Assembly (NCBI GenBank): GCA_947174665.1
Contig: CAMWJV010000007.1
Span: 1 to 57,567, forward strand
DNA: 57,567 bases
From: an uncultured Lachnospiraceae bacterium
GTDB taxonomy: Bacteria; Bacillota; Clostridia; Lachnospirales; Lachnospiraceae
Reading direction: 5' to 3'
The position numbers and the translations under genes were made by a program. Shown one piece after another: positions 27,173-34,514 of the stretch. Positions within the stretch are counted from its first letter, which is position 1, and each line of letters opens with the position of its first letter. The notes below the pieces were generated by a model. That model was not told where the DNA came from, ran no database searches, and saw only the letters and a program-made list of their open reading frames with translations.

Positions 27173-27889
27173 ATGGAGAAAATCGGAAGTTACGGCGCTT
27201 ATCAGAGCAACATCTACGGGCAGAGCAAGACTACGGCAAACACATCCAGAACGGCTGACACAAAACAAACGGAGGCTGCAAAAAACAATAACAGCAAGGT
27301 TGAGCTGAGCAGTGCGGCGAAAAATCTGTTGAAGGAACTGCACAATACCTACGGCAATACGGATTTCATGGTTGCCAATTACAATACCGAGGAAGAGGCG
27401 GCTGAATATCTCTCCAGAGGTACCAGCACATACAGCGTTCTCCTGACACCGGAAGAACTGGAGAAAATGGCGGCGGACGAGGATTACAAAAAGAAGAATC
27501 TTCAGACGTTGGACGATGCAGTGTCAAAACTGCAGGATATGAAGAGCCAGCTGGGTGAAAAAGGAGCGGATGTAAAGCGCGTCGGCGTGGCAATCGGAGA
27601 TGACGGCAAGGTTTCATACTTTGCGGAGCTGGAGAAGAGCTCTGAAAAGCAGAAGGAGCGCATCGAGAAGCAGCGCGCCGCAAAGAAGGAAGAGGCTGCA
27701 AAGGCAGAGAAAGAGAAAAAGGAAGAGCGGCTTACGGACGGAAGCTTTATCCGCGAAGGAGCAAAGCGTACCACTGTGTTTGCGGATTCCGTGAAGGATC
27801 TGCAGGATAAGATCGGCAAGGTGGATTGGAGTACCGTCCGCGAGGACGGCTATGGACCCAGCGGCAGAAACTTTGACTTTACGGCTTAG
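27173..27889 (+). CDS. DUF6033-type hypothetical protein
   Basis: 238-aa soluble protein. ATG 27173 has GGAGGGC 6 nt upstream, inside a possible longer start at 27158. The N-terminus is Tyr/Ser/Asn-rich (IGSYGAYQSNIYG) with the motif KVELSSAAKNLLKEL, a recognisable opening of the DUF6033 group of Lachnospiraceae. A central part contains FMVANYNTEEEAAEYLSRG, then TYSVLLTPEELEKMA, and the end is a long Lys/Glu/Ala helix. The KVELSxxAK motif recalls the conserved segment of the anti-sigma factor FlgM and related flagellar proteins; with the candidate sigma-28 box upstream, a motility link is possible. Confidence 0.7.
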   Translation: MEKIGSYGAYQSNIYGQSKTTANTSRTADTKQTEAAKNNNSKVELSSAAKNLLKELHNTYGNTDFMVANYNTEEEAAEYLSRGTSTYSVLLTPEELEKMAADEDYKKKNLQTLDDAVSKLQDMKSQLGEKGADVKRVGVAIGDDGKVSYFAELEKSSEKQKERIEKQRAAKKEEAAKAEKEKKEERLTDGSFIREGAKRTTVFADSVKDLQDKIGKVDWSTVREDGYGPSGRNFDFTA

Positions 27890-27936
27890 TGTCAAAACTG
27901 CACTGCGATACGGTTATAGTAAAAAGAGGGAAACCG

Positions 27937-27971
27937 GGCGGCATAATGCACAATATGCCGCCTGTTTTTTG
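27937..27971 (+). terminator. Rho-independent terminator
   Basis: Perfect stem GGCGGCATA / TATGCCGCC around an ATGCACAA loop, followed by TGTTTTTTG, after the DUF6033 gene. Confidence 0.88.
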
Positions 27972-28012
27972 TGCGCATTTTTTACAAAATAAAAAAGAAT
28001 TAAAAAAATTAA

Positions 28013-28042
28013 CTGACATTTTTAGGATTAATCTGTTAAAAT
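28013..28042 (+). promoter_or_regulatory. Promoter of the CarD-family gene
   Basis: CTGACA (28013-28018), 18-bp spacer, TAAAAT (28037-28042), 47 bp before the GTG start at 28090. Confidence 0.55.
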
Positions 28043-28089
28043 AAGGATATAACTTTATCATAAGCATAATTTAGGAAAGGAGAGCTTTT

Positions 28090-28593
28090 GTGTTTGAAGT
28101 AGGCGAGTATGTGGTGTGTGGAAATAAAGGAGTCTGCGTGGTGGAGAAGATTACCACTCTTGACATTGCGGGCGTAGATAAGGAACGGGAATACTATATT
28201 CTGAAGCCGATATATCAGATGGGAAGCACGGTGTATGTACCGGTGGATTCGCCGAAGGAGGCCATGAGACCTGTGATTAAGCGCGAGGAAGCGCAGAAGC
28301 TGATTGATGCGATCCGTGACGTTCCGCTGCTGGCAATTACGAACGAAAAATTATCGGAGCAGATATACCGGGAGTGCCTGAAGAGCGGAAACTGCGAGGA
28401 GTGGGTCAGGATTCTCAAAACCATATGGCGGCGGAAACAGGAACGTCTGCAGGCGGGGCGGAAGGTGACAGCTGTGGATGCAAAGTATTTTCACATGGCC
28501 GAAGAAAGTCTGTATGGTGAGCTGGCGGTTGCGTTGGATCTGAATCGTGATGAGGTGGAAGCTTATATTGAAAAGGCAGCGGAACAGCCATGA
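28090..28593 (+). CDS. CarD/CdnL-family transcription regulator
   Basis: 167-aa protein of the CarD family. GTG start at 28090 after GGAAAGGAGAGC. The N-terminal Tudor-like RNA-polymerase-interacting domain is clear (FEVGEYVVCGNKGVCVVEKI, later YYILKPIYQMGSTVYVPVD), and the C-terminal helical domain (about 65-165) contains the conserved basic WRRKQERLQAG region that contacts promoter DNA. Family members bind RNA polymerase beta and stabilise open complexes, mostly at rRNA and growth genes. It has its own promoter and stands alone before the T-box. Confidence 0.9.
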   Translation: MFEVGEYVVCGNKGVCVVEKITTLDIAGVDKEREYYILKPIYQMGSTVYVPVDSPKEAMRPVIKREEAQKLIDAIRDVPLLAITNEKLSEQIYRECLKSGNCEEWVRILKTIWRRKQERLQAGRKVTAVDAKYFHMAEESLYGELAVALDLNRDEVEAYIEKAAEQP

Positions 28594-28611
28594 ACCGGCT
28601 TCAAAAAAAGC

Positions 28612-28640
28612 TTTACATTACGTAAAAAAAGTATTATGAT
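28612..28640 (+). promoter_or_regulatory. Promoter of the T-box/thrS operon
   Basis: TTTACA (28612-28617), 17-bp spacer, TATGAT (28635-28640). Transcription would begin about 28647, at the first base of the T-box leader. Confidence 0.65.
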
Positions 28641-28647
28641 ATGTAAA

Positions 28648-28915
28648 AGCGTAGAAGAGAACAGTAGGATACGGGAAAGCCCCAGAGAGAGCCGCCTGTC
28701 CGGGTTTGGGACGGAGCTGAAAGCGGTTCGGCAGGAGCGTATCTGAAGACCATCTCGGAGCGGCCTTAATACGGCACGGATGCTCCCGTTACGAGCAAAT
28801 GAAGGTGGCAAAATACCTGCGGCCGATGTGGCCCGCGGCTGTTTGCAACAAGGGTGGAACCGCGTTCGTGAAAATGATACGTCCCTTGCAATAGGAATAT
28901 TGCAGGGGATTTTTG
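28648..28915 (+). promoter_or_regulatory. T-box riboswitch, threonine specifier
   Basis: The 364-nt gap before the next gene holds a full T-box leader. The invariant T-box sequence AGGGTGGAACCGCG is at 28851-28864. The stem I region starts near 28650, and a GAAG-ACC-ATCTCGGAG segment puts a likely specifier codon ACC (threonine) at 28749-28751. The terminator stem CCCTTGCAAT / ATTGCAGGGG (28883-28892 and 28899-28908) is followed by ATTTTTG; its 5' arm can instead pair with the AAGGG of the T-box to form the antiterminator. Uncharged tRNA-Thr should let transcription continue into the small membrane protein and thrS. Confidence 0.92.
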
Positions 28916-28957
28916 CATTGTTTGCATTGTATTGTAATGAAAGGAGATGCTGAAAGA

Positions 28958-29239
28958 ATGAAAGAAAAATGGGCAGAAAAATGGACAAAGCTGAGTGAAA
29001 AATGGTTTAAAGGAGATGTTACCCTTCCGAAGGCAACCTTGTGGCTTGCGTGTTCCGCATGCCTGCTGGCGGGCATAGTGTATGGACTTAAGAAAGCACC
29101 CTGGACCCACGGAGTGTCTATCGCGAGCAATAACGGCAATAATAACGGAAATAATAACGGCAATGATAACGGCAATAACAGCGGCAACGGCGACGGCAGT
29201 ACTGAGGATGCCGGGGATGAAGGAGAAAAAACACATTGA
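28958..29239 (+). CDS. Small single-pass membrane protein with Asn/Gly tail
   Basis: 93 aa, between the T-box and thrS. ATG 28958 has AAGGAG 11 nt upstream; an ATG at 28913 would overlap the T-box terminator. The N-terminus (MKEKWAEKWTKLSEKWFKGD) is an amphipathic, Trp/Lys-rich helix. Residues about 26-45 (ATLWLACSACLLAGIVYGL) are one transmembrane helix. The remaining tail is an NNGN repeat, encoded by a 12-bp DNA repeat, with an acidic end. Topology by charge would put the N-terminus inside and the tail outside. No family recognised. Its position makes it a threonine-starvation-controlled gene. Confidence 0.7.
   Translation: MKEKWAEKWTKLSEKWFKGDVTLPKATLWLACSACLLAGIVYGLKKAPWTHGVSIASNNGNNNGNNNGNDNGNNSGNGDGSTEDAGDEGEKTH
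29129..29188 (+). repeat. 12-bp tandem repeat encoding NNGN
   Basis: Five units of AATAACGGCAAT with small changes encode the Asn/Gly-rich tail of the small membrane protein. The unit keeps the reading frame, so copy-number change would only alter tail length. Confidence 0.85.
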
Positions 29240-29275
29240 GTTGAGGCCCGCCGGAGCGGGCAGGGAGGGATTAAA

Positions 29276-31228
29276 ATGAAGATTACATTGAAGGACGGCT
29301 CCGTGAAGGAGTATGCGGAGGCAAAAAGTGTTTATGACATTGCGCTTGACATCAGCGAAGGTCTTGCAAGGGCAGCATGCTGTGCCAGGGTGAACGGAGA
29401 AGTTGTGGATTTGAGGACTGTACCGGAGGGAGACTGTGAGCTGCAGATCTGCACGGCAAGTGATGAAGAAGGGCTGGCGACCATCCGGCACACGGCGTCT
29501 CATGTGCTGGCGGAGGCAGTGAAAAATCTGTTCCCCGATGCAAAGCTGACCATCGGGCCCAGCATTGATACCGGATTTTATTACGATTTCGATCATGCCC
29601 CTTTTTCCAGAGAGGATCTGGATGCCCTGGAGGCGGAGATGAAAAAGATCATCAAGCAGGGGGCGAAGCTGGAAAAGTTTACCCTTCCCCGGGATGAGGC
29701 GATCAGGTTTATGGAGGAAAAGGGTGAACCTTATAAGGTGGAGCTGATTCAGGATCTGCCGCCGGAGGCGGAGATTTCTTTCTACAGCCAGGGAGATTTT
29801 GTGGATCTGTGTGCAGGCCCGCATCTTATGAGCACAAAGGGTATCAAAGCCTTTAAGCTGACATCTTCGTCCATGTCCTATTGGAGGGGAGATTCGAATA
29901 AGGCGCGGCTGCAGCGTATCTACGGCACCGCTTTTAATAAGAAAGAAGAGCTGGAGGAGTATCTTGCCTACTGGGAAAATGTCAAAAACCGGGACCACAA
30001 TAAGCTGGGGCGGGAGATGGAGCTGTTTACCACGGTGGATGTCATCGGGCAGGGGCTGCCGCTGCTGATGCCGAAGGGGGCAAAGATCATCCAGACCATG
30101 CAGAGGTGGATTGAGGACCTTGAGGACAATGAGTGGGGCTATATGCGCACCAAAACGCCTCTCATGGCAAAGAGCGATCTGTATAAGATTTCCGGCCACT
30201 GGGATCATTATAAAGAGGGGATGTTCGTTTTCGGAGATGAGGAGAAGGACAGGGAAGTGTATGCTCTTCGGCCGATGACCTGTCCGTTCCAGTACTATGT
30301 GTACAAGGCAAGCCAGAAATCTTACCGTGATCTGCCATGCCGTTACAGCGAGACTTCCACTCTGTTCAGAAATGAGGATTCCGGTGAGATGCACGGACTG
30401 ACCCGTGTGCGCCAGTTTACTATCTCCGAGGGACATCTGATCGTGAGGCCGGATCAGATGGTGGAGGAGTTCAAGGGCTGTCTCGCCCTGGCAAAATACT
30501 GTCTGGAGACCCTGGGGGTCAATGAGGACGTAACCTACCATCTGTCCAAGTGGGATCCTGACAACAAGGAAAAATATATCGGCGAGCCCCAGGTGTGGGA
30601 GGAGACTCAGGGGCATATCCGGAGGATTCTGCAGGAGCTGGAAATCCCTTTTCAGGAGGATGTCGGCGAGGCGGCCTTCTACGGACCCAAGGTTGATATC
30701 AATGCAAAAAATGTGTACGGCAAGGAAGACACCATGATCACCATTCAGTGGGATGCTCTGCTGGCTGAGCAGTTCGACATGTACTATATAGACCAGAACG
30801 GTGACAAAGTGCGACCCTATATTATTCACAGGACATCCATGGGCTGCTATGAGAGAACCCTGGCCTGGCTGACTGAAAAGTATGAGGGCAAGTTCCCTAC
30901 CTGGCTGTGTCCTGAGCAGGTGCGTGTCCTGCCCATTTCCGAAAAGTTTTCCGACTATGCGGGGAAAGTGGCAGCATCGCTGAAGAAGAGCGGCGTGCTT
31001 GTGACGGTTGACGAGCGCTCAGAGAAGATTGGCTATAAGATTCGGGAGGCCAGGCTTGATAAGATTCCCTACATGCTGGTAGTCGGTCAGAAGGAGGAGG
31101 AAGACGGTGTTGTGTCTGTGAGAAGCCGATTTCTGGGAGATGAGGGACAAAAGTCCCTGGATGCCTTTACCGAGCAGATATGCAGAGAGATACGCACCAA
31201 AGAGATCCGCCGGGAGATGGTACAGTGA
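29276..31228 (+). CDS. thrS: Threonyl-tRNA synthetase
   Basis: 650-aa class II synthetase that charges tRNA-Thr. ATG 29276 follows GGGAGG. Domain order is as expected: N-terminal TGS domain (1-62), editing/TGS-associated domain with HTASHVLAEAV and the C/H editing residues (CAGPHL), the catalytic core with motif 2 YSETSTLFRNEDSGEMHGLTR-type sequence, zinc ligand Cys in RPMTCPFQYY, motif 3 in HRTSMGCYERTL, and the C-terminal anticodon-binding domain. It is controlled by the upstream Thr T-box and separated from it by the small membrane-protein gene. Confidence 0.97.
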   Translation: MKITLKDGSVKEYAEAKSVYDIALDISEGLARAACCARVNGEVVDLRTVPEGDCELQICTASDEEGLATIRHTASHVLAEAVKNLFPDAKLTIGPSIDTGFYYDFDHAPFSREDLDALEAEMKKIIKQGAKLEKFTLPRDEAIRFMEEKGEPYKVELIQDLPPEAEISFYSQGDFVDLCAGPHLMSTKGIKAFKLTSSSMSYWRGDSNKARLQRIYGTAFNKKEELEEYLAYWENVKNRDHNKLGREMELFTTVDVIGQGLPLLMPKGAKIIQTMQRWIEDLEDNEWGYMRTKTPLMAKSDLYKISGHWDHYKEGMFVFGDEEKDREVYALRPMTCPFQYYVYKASQKSYRDLPCRYSETSTLFRNEDSGEMHGLTRVRQFTISEGHLIVRPDQMVEEFKGCLALAKYCLETLGVNEDVTYHLSKWDPDNKEKYIGEPQVWEETQGHIRRILQELEIPFQEDVGEAAFYGPKVDINAKNVYGKEDTMITIQWDALLAEQFDMYYIDQNGDKVRPYIIHRTSMGCYERTLAWLTEKYEGKFPTWLCPEQVRVLPISEKFSDYAGKVAASLKKSGVLVTVDERSEKIGYKIREARLDKIPYMLVVGQKEEEDGVVSVRSRFLGDEGQKSLDAFTEQICREIRTKEIRREMVQ

Positions 31229-31256
31229 ATATTTCTTCCGAAAAATGCAAATACTT

Positions 31257-31311
31257 GTAATGATTCAGGGCCATGCGGAGACGGCTTCGCGAACGGGCCC
31301 TGAACAGTTAC
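31257..31311 (+). repeat. Intergenic hairpin element, short form
   Basis: Arms GTAATGATTCAGGGCC (31257-31272) and GGCCCTGAACAGTTAC (31296-31311) pair except for three central bases and enclose a small GC-rich hairpin. There is no T-run after it, so it is not a classic terminator. The arm sequence TTCAGRGCCATGC and its partner match the larger element at 39337, so both may belong to one family. A 13-bp near-repeat AAAAATGCAAATA / AAAAATGCGCATA lies at 31241 and 31312. Confidence 0.6.
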
Positions 31312-31338
31312 AAAAATGCGCATAGTAAGGAGGAAATC

Positions 31339-31659
31339 ATGGCGGATTTAAAGTGTTCGGTGGAAAATTGTACCTACAATGAGGAGCATCTGTGCAGCAA
31401 GGGAGACATTCTGGTGGGCGGGAAACGCGCCGACTGCTGCGACGAAACATGCTGCGAAAGCTTTTCGCAGAAGCGGGAGGGAAGGGATTCCTTTAAGAAT
31501 TCCACATGCCATCCCACCAAGACCATCAGCATTGACTGTGAAGCGACGAAGTGTACTTATAATTCAGATTATAAGTGTACTGCAGGGCATGTGGATATCA
31601 AGGGCTGCGGCGCCTGTGACTGTCAGGGAACAGCATGCGCAACATTTGAAGAAAGATAG
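31339..31659 (+). CDS. DUF1540 cysteine-rich protein
   Basis: 106-aa small protein with two DUF1540 repeats. ATG 31339 follows AAGGAGG. Each repeat has the pattern Cx4-5CxYNxxxxCxxxxI...CxxC; the first covers about 4-46 (CSVENCTYNEEHLCSKGDI, then CCDETCCESF) and the second about 63-104 (CEATKCTYNSDYKCTAGHV, then CDCQGTACATF). The cysteine spacing suggests metal binding. DUF1540 proteins are widespread in Clostridia without a known role. It lies between thrS and rpsO, after the hairpin element. Confidence 0.88.
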   Translation: MADLKCSVENCTYNEEHLCSKGDILVGGKRADCCDETCCESFSQKREGRDSFKNSTCHPTKTISIDCEATKCTYNSDYKCTAGHVDIKGCGACDCQGTACATFEER

Positions 31660-31686
31660 AGAGAATACAGGATTAGAAATTGCATG

Positions 31687-31715
31687 TTTACTTTTCCTCC
31701 CGCTTGTGGTAATAT
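31687..31715 (+). promoter_or_regulatory. Promoter of rpsO
   Basis: TTTACT (31687-31692), 17-bp spacer, TAATAT (31710-31715). It leaves a leader of about 100 nt (31722-31822) before the rpsO start. Confidence 0.65.
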
Positions 31716-31721
31716 ATAGCA

Positions 31722-31822
31722 GTATGGTTTAGCCGATGCCCAGCGTTCGGACACTCCGACCGATGCTTAGTGTCAGGCGTTTCATACGAAGCAGAATACA
31801 ATTTTTATGGAGGAAAAGAGAA
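31722..31822 (+). promoter_or_regulatory. Possible S15-responsive leader of rpsO
   Basis: The 5' untranslated region contains GC-rich self-complementary segments (for example GCCGATGCCCAGCGTTCGG and CCGACCGATGC) before a GGAGGAAAAG ribosome site. In many bacteria S15 binds its own leader and blocks translation. This leader has the length for it, but no known S15 motif class was matched. Confidence 0.35.
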
Positions 31823-32089
31823 ATGATTTCTAAGGAAAAAAAGACCGCAATCATGAATGAGTATGCAAGAACCCCCGGCGACACCGGTTCACCGGAAGTA
31901 CAGGTGGCAGTCCTGACTGCAAGGATTCAGGAGCTTACAGAGCATCTGAAGGAGAATCCCAAGGACCATCACTCCCGCCGCGGTATGCTGAAGATGGTAG
32001 GTCAGAGACGCGGCTTGCTTGAATATCTTAAGAAGAAGGATATCGAGAGATATCGTTCCCTGATTGAGAGACTGGGTCTGAGAAAATAA
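31823..32089 (+). CDS. rpsO: 30S ribosomal protein S15
   Basis: 88 aa, the standard length. ATG 31823 follows GGAGGAAAAG. The conserved [33 protein letters not shown] and [13 protein letters not shown] segments are present. It binds 16S rRNA at the helix 20-22 junction. It is followed by pnp, the common rpsO-pnp order. Confidence 0.97.
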   Translation: MISKEKKTAIMNEYARTPGDTGSPEVQVAVLTARIQELTEHLKENPKDHHSRRGMLKMVGQRRGLLEYLKKKDIERYRSLIERLGLRK

Positions 32090-32105
32090 TGTGAGTAAAG
32101 AAAAG

Positions 32106-32137
32106 GCGGAAGTGCTTTTATTTTAAGGCGCTTCCGC
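32106..32137 (+). terminator. Hairpin after rpsO
   Basis: GCGGAAGTGC (32106-32115) pairs with GCGCTTCCGC (32128-32137), with a T/A-rich loop. No T-run follows, so it may stabilise the rpsO mRNA or be a processing site rather than terminate. Confidence 0.5.
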
Positions 32138-32221
32138 TTGCCGTGTATGAGAGGGACATCTGAGGAGCTTCTTTCGGGGGAGTTTTTCGGATGAACCGAT
32201 CCCGCATGGAGACGGTAATCC

Positions 32222-32301
32222 GGAGCAGAAGAAAGCCCCGAGACCGCTGAAAAGGATATGGATGCCATGTTTTTTTCAGTAGTTTCGGTGTCTTCTGTTC
32301 C
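32222..32301 (+). promoter_or_regulatory. Long imperfect hairpin in the pnp leader
   Basis: The arm at 32222-32253 (starting GGAGCAGAAGAAAG) and the arm at 32271-32301 (ending GTGTCTTCTGTTCC) are imperfect reverse complements over about 30 nt. They lie about 50 nt before the pnp start. It is a candidate terminator or an RNA processing structure of the kind used for polynucleotide phosphorylase autoregulation. Confidence 0.5.
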
Positions 32302-32353
32302 ATTACAAATAGATTAAGATTTATGCCGCTTGTGCGGCGGAATGGAGGATTTT

Positions 32354-34444
32354 ATGTATAAGAGCTATGAATTGGAGCTTGCCGGGCGTACCCTGAAGGT
32401 TGATATTGATCGTGTGGGCAAGCAGGCAAACGGCTGTGCGTTTATGCACTATGGCGATACGGTGGTGCTTTGTACTGCAACCGCATCCGAAAAGCCCAGA
32501 GATGGGATTGACTTCTTCCCCCTGAGTGTAGAGTACGAAGAAAAGATGTACTCGGTGGGAAAGATTCCCGGCGGATTTAACAAGCGTGAGGGCAAGGCCA
32601 GTGAGAATGCAATACTGACCAGCCGTGTTATTGACAGGCCCATGCGTCCCCTTTTCCCCAAGGACTACAGAAATGACGTTACACTGAACAACATGGTGAT
32701 GAGTGTTGACCCTGAGTGCCGCCCTGAATTGGTGGCCATGATCGGCGCTGCCATCGCCACCTGTATTTCAGATATTCCCTTTGACGGGCCTTGTGCCATG
32801 ACGCAGATGGGTATGATCGACGGTGAGCTTATCGTCAACCCTTCCCAGGAGCAGTGGAAGAAAGGTGACCTGAACCTGACTGTTGCGTCCACCAGGGAAA
32901 AGGTTATCATGATTGAGGCTGGAGCAAACGAGGTGCCTGAGGCAAAGATGCTTGAGGCAATATATAAGGCTCACGAGATCAACCAGACCATCATTGCATT
33001 TATCGACAGGATTGTGGCAGAGTGCGGCAAGGCAAAGCATGAGTATACCAGCTGCGCTATACCTCAGGAGATGTTCGACGAGATGTATAAGCTGGTTACC
33101 CCTGCGGAGATGGAGGTAGCCGTATTTACCGATGACAAGCAGACCCGTGAGGAGAACATCCGCAATATCACTGCGAAGCTGGAGGAGGCTTTCGCTGAAA
33201 ATGAGGAGTGGCTTGCTATCTTGGGTGAAGCTGTATACCAGTATGAGAAAAAGACCGTCCGCAAGATGATCCTGAAGGATCACAAGCGTCCTGACGGCCG
33301 TGAGATCACCCAGATTCGTCCTCTGGCAGCAGAAGTTGATATCATTCCCAGAGTACACGGTTCCGCTATGTTTACCCGTGGGCAGACTCAGATATGCAAT
33401 GTGTGTACACTGGCGCCTCTCTCCGAGCAGCAGAAGCTGGACGGGTTGGATGAGAATGAGGTCAGCAAGAGATACATGCACCACTACAATTTCCCTTCCT
33501 ACTCTGTGGGTGAGACAAAGCCTTCCAGAGGACCCGGAAGACGTGAGATCGGGCATGGAGCGCTGGCAGAGAGAGCACTGATTCCCGTGCTGCCCAGCGA
33601 GGAGGAGTTCCCCTATGCAATCCGTACCGTGTCAGAGACTTTTGAGTCCAACGGTTCCACCTCCATGGCTTCCACTTGTGCTTCCTGCATGTCTCTGATG
33701 GCAGCAGGCGTTCCCATTAAGAAGATGGTGGCCGGTATTTCCTGCGGACTGGTGACAGGTGAGACGGATGACGATTTCGTACTGCTCACCGATATTCAGG
33801 GACTTGAGGATTTCTTCGGCGACATGGATTTCAAGGTGACCGGCACCACAGAGGGCATCACAGCCATCCAGATGGATATAAAGATTCATGGTCTGACAAG
33901 ACCTATTGTTGAGGGAGCTATCGCAAGATGCCGTGAGGCAAGGCTGTTCATTATGGACAACTGCATGAAGCCTGCGATTTCCGCTCCCAGACCTGAGGTT
34001 GGACCTTATGCTCCCAAGATCATCTCCCTCCAGATCGACCCTGAGAAGATCGGTGATGTGGTCGGGCAGAGAGGCAAGACGATCAATGAGATCATTGCTC
34101 GTACCGGCGTAAAGATTGACATCACGGATGACGGACAGGTATCTATCTGCGGAACCGATAAGGAAATGATGGACAAGGCAGCGGAGATGGTGAAGATGAT
34201 CGTAACCGACTTCGCTGAAGGCCAGATTTTCAAGGGAAAGGTTGTCAGCATAAAGGAGTTTGGCGCGTTTATTGAATTTGCGCCCGGCAAGGAGGGAATG
34301 GTTCACATTTCCAAGATTGCAAAGGAGAGGATCAACAGAGTTGAGGATGTGCTGACATTGGGTGATGTAGTTACTGTTGTATGCCTTGGAAAGGACAAGA
34401 TGGGCAGAATCAGTTTTTCTATGAAGGATGTTGCACAGCAGTAA
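32354..34444 (+). CDS. pnp: Polynucleotide phosphorylase
   Basis: 696-aa 3'-5' exoribonuclease that phosphorolyses RNA to nucleoside diphosphates, part of the RNA degradation machinery. ATG 32354 follows GGAGGATTTT; the ATG at 32330 is upstream of that site. Two RNase PH domains (first with KIPGGFNKREGKAS and ILTSRVIDRPMRPLF, second about 310-540 with VHGSAMFTRGQTQ and SNGSTSMAS), then a KH domain near 555 (IGDVVGQRGKTINEI) and a C-terminal S1 domain (GKVVSIKEFGAFIEF). The architecture is complete. Confidence 0.97.
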   Translation: MYKSYELELAGRTLKVDIDRVGKQANGCAFMHYGDTVVLCTATASEKPRDGIDFFPLSVEYEEKMYSVGKIPGGFNKREGKASENAILTSRVIDRPMRPLFPKDYRNDVTLNNMVMSVDPECRPELVAMIGAAIATCISDIPFDGPCAMTQMGMIDGELIVNPSQEQWKKGDLNLTVASTREKVIMIEAGANEVPEAKMLEAIYKAHEINQTIIAFIDRIVAECGKAKHEYTSCAIPQEMFDEMYKLVTPAEMEVAVFTDDKQTREENIRNITAKLEEAFAENEEWLAILGEAVYQYEKKTVRKMILKDHKRPDGREITQIRPLAAEVDIIPRVHGSAMFTRGQTQICNVCTLAPLSEQQKLDGLDENEVSKRYMHHYNFPSYSVGETKPSRGPGRREIGHGALAERALIPVLPSEEEFPYAIRTVSETFESNGSTSMASTCASCMSLMAAGVPIKKMVAGISCGLVTGETDDDFVLLTDIQGLEDFFGDMDFKVTGTTEGITAIQMDIKIHGLTRPIVEGAIARCREARLFIMDNCMKPAISAPRPEVGPYAPKIISLQIDPEKIGDVVGQRGKTINEIIARTGVKIDITDDGQVSICGTDKEMMDKAAEMVKMIVTDFAEGQIFKGKVVSIKEFGAFIEFAPGKEGMVHISKIAKERINRVEDVLTLGDVVTVVCLGKDKMGRISFSMKDVAQQ

Positions 34445-34452
34445 AGGCAGGT

Positions 34453-34500
34453 AAAGGCGCTTCAGGGCGGCAGAGATGCCGCCGTGGGGCGCTTTATTTT
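34453..34500 (+). terminator. Terminator after pnp
   Basis: Nested stems AAAGGCGC / GCGCTTT and GGGCGGCA / TGCCGCC with a GAGA loop, followed by ATTTTA. Confidence 0.8.
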
Positions 34501-34514
34501 AAAGGAGGTTTTTT

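Noticed and set aside
28913..28957. Upstream start for the small membrane protein
   Set aside because: An ATG at 28913 overlaps the T-tract of the T-box terminator and has no ribosome site.
28766..30829. 687-codon open frame on the minus strand
   Set aside because: It runs opposite thrS and the T-box. The thrS motifs are unmistakable and the antisense frame is a by-product of codon bias.
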